Shown here one piece after another: positions 62,791 to 64,000 of a DNA stretch of 64,000 nucleotides. The DNA comes from Bursaphelenchus xylophilus (lineage: Eukaryota; Nematoda; Chromadorea; Rhabditida; Aphelenchoididae): the NCBI GenBank assembly GCA_904066235.2, contig CAJFCV020000003.1:7564001-7628000 (forward strand). The letters run 5' to 3'. The notes beneath the pieces are model-generated. The model saw only the letters and a program-made list of their open reading frames with translations, had not been told where the DNA came from and did not search any database. The stretch's first letter is position 1; each line of letters starts with the position of its first letter. Both the position numbers and the translations under genes were made by a program.

Positions 62791-64000
62791 ATAACGACGA
62801 GCTGAACGGGAGCTGGTTGGAGGAAGTTTAGTGAGAGCTTAGGAAGATCTATTGTCCGTAATCGCGTGGGAAAAGCAGAAACGAACCATCAAAATACTAG
62901 AAATGTCTCCTTGGGCTCCTTGGCATCGGACAACTAAGCCTCCAACGCCCTGTTTACCCTCATGGCTCAATCTGACATGGCAAAGATAATAAATCCAGCA
63001 AATATATCCGACGAAACAACTTTTCAAGGCACGAGATAAAGACGTTTTTTAAATCCCCACCTAATTCCTCAAGTATCAAATCATCTGTTTCTCTAATTGC
63101 CTCTTCATTATACAAACTCTCTAGGCCTTTTTGTGATCAAGAATTTCCGTTAATTTTCAGGGAAACAGGTGACACGCGTCCTCAAATTAAACTTTGGGAA
63201 TTTCAAACTTTTTTATCCGAAAATAAAAGACTCTTGATCTCCATCTCTAAAGTGATAACGGGAAATAATGGAGCTGAAAAAACAGATGACATTTCTTATA
63301 AAAGAAAGACACGTGTTGTCCCTTGGCCGTCATAAAAGACATGGGCAAATAGATCGAGATTGATCCGAGCCAAGACTAATAGAATCTCTCTATGTCCACT
63401 TAACTCGATCTATCATCCCGAAAATAACATTTCAAAAAACACCCGACCTCAAAAATGTTGAATGTCAGCTTATCAAAGGCCATCGGACAGACTACATCAA
63501 AAATATTTTATAGAAAGAGCGATCTTTTGGCCAGTGGATTTTTGCGAAAATATGGGACTCTCAAGTAATTGGAAAAGAGCAAATTTACGGACTTGGAACT
63601 CTTGTTTTTTCAAGCACTTCTCGGAAAATAACTACAATCAGGTTTCGTGGGCTGGATAGTTTCGATGGGGGGATGACGCAGGGTTCGAAATGTAAATATT
63701 GTATAAAAGTGGGATGTTCCGGATTGTGCGAAGATGACATTTCCAGAACGAAGAGGTGCCCCGAAGGCCTTGAATTTAATATAGTAAAGTTGGCCAGGCC
63801 AGAATCTGGCCAGAAAACAAAAAATCAGCTCTTATTGAGCCATTATCCATTTTAATTGACTTATCGAAGACCACCCTGGGTTTATGAAGCGTGTACTAAA
63901 AGATAAAGCGTTAAGTCCAAGGCTTCAATATGATTGCTACTTCATGGCCATTTGGCCAAGACGCAAAAAAACTAGCCGCAAAACGTCCGTTCAAAGACTG
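62791..64000. other. upstream region, no exon found
   Basis: This must contain, or lead to, the true 5' exon of the long SRCIN1-like transcript. I could not identify it. Frames at 63462-63659 and 63673-63855 on the plus strand have no support. Confidence 0.4.

Noticed and set aside
63336..63355. AAAGACATGGG, similar to the 5' part of miR-71
   Set aside because: The match stops after 11 bases and there is no hairpin partner; miR-71 is strongly conserved over its full length.

Overview
The window is nuclear DNA from a nematode. The evidence is the intron style (many introns of 36-80 nt ending in TTTCAG or TTTTAG), trans-splice-type acceptors a few to about 90 nt upstream of start codons, and two FMRFamide-like peptide genes recognisable by their peptides: flp-32 (AMRNSLVRF) and flp-7 (APMDRASMVRF). 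The species cannot be named from sequence alone; the flp-7 peptides differ from those of C. elegans. From memory, the C. elegans homologues of several genes here (flp-7, flp-32, the attractin gene tag-53 and the TMEM184 gene) lie on chromosome X, so an X-derived segment is likely. That is an inference.

Layout. 0.2-5.2 kb, minus: a 12-exon attractin gene. 9.8-12.1 kb, plus: a TMEM184 gene with three possible 3' ends. 12.7-18.1 kb, minus: a secreted protein of about 18 Kazal domains with a start-stop uORF touching its start codon. 18.1-25.1 kb: gene-poor, with small inverted repeats. 25.1-26.8 kb, plus: flp-32. 27.7-29.7 kb, minus: the GTPBP1-type GTPase cgp-1. 30.5-33.3 kb: a head-to-head pair of class-3 lipases, one with a one-base frameshift in this sequence. 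33.8-35.6 kb, minus: flp-7, whose second intron holds a 1,240-bp foldback transposon with TTAA duplications. 35.6-43.5 kb: gene-poor, with tRNA-Ala and a 383-bp MITE with an 8-bp target duplication. 43.5-53.3 kb, plus: nine tandem paralogues of a small four-TM family resembling LAPTM, plus stray first exons. 54.2 to about 62.8 kb, minus: a p140Cap/Sickle-tail (SRCIN1/KIAA1217) homologue with alternative 5' ends, tRNA-Thr in one intron and a decayed tRNA-Thr copy in another.

The genes are individually transcribed; I see no operon-like spacing among unlike genes. The most unusual features are: (1) the nine-gene array with a near-invariant three-exon structure (exon 2 is exactly 186 nt in eight of nine); (2) four GC-AG introns in four unrelated genes, all with the donor GCAAGT and all required by the reading frame; (3) the TTAA-flanked foldback element inside flp-7; (4) the frameshifted lipase next to an intact twin. 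Exon boundaries were inferred by hand from splice consensus and phase. Total coding length is a multiple of three for every complete model except the frameshifted lipase.
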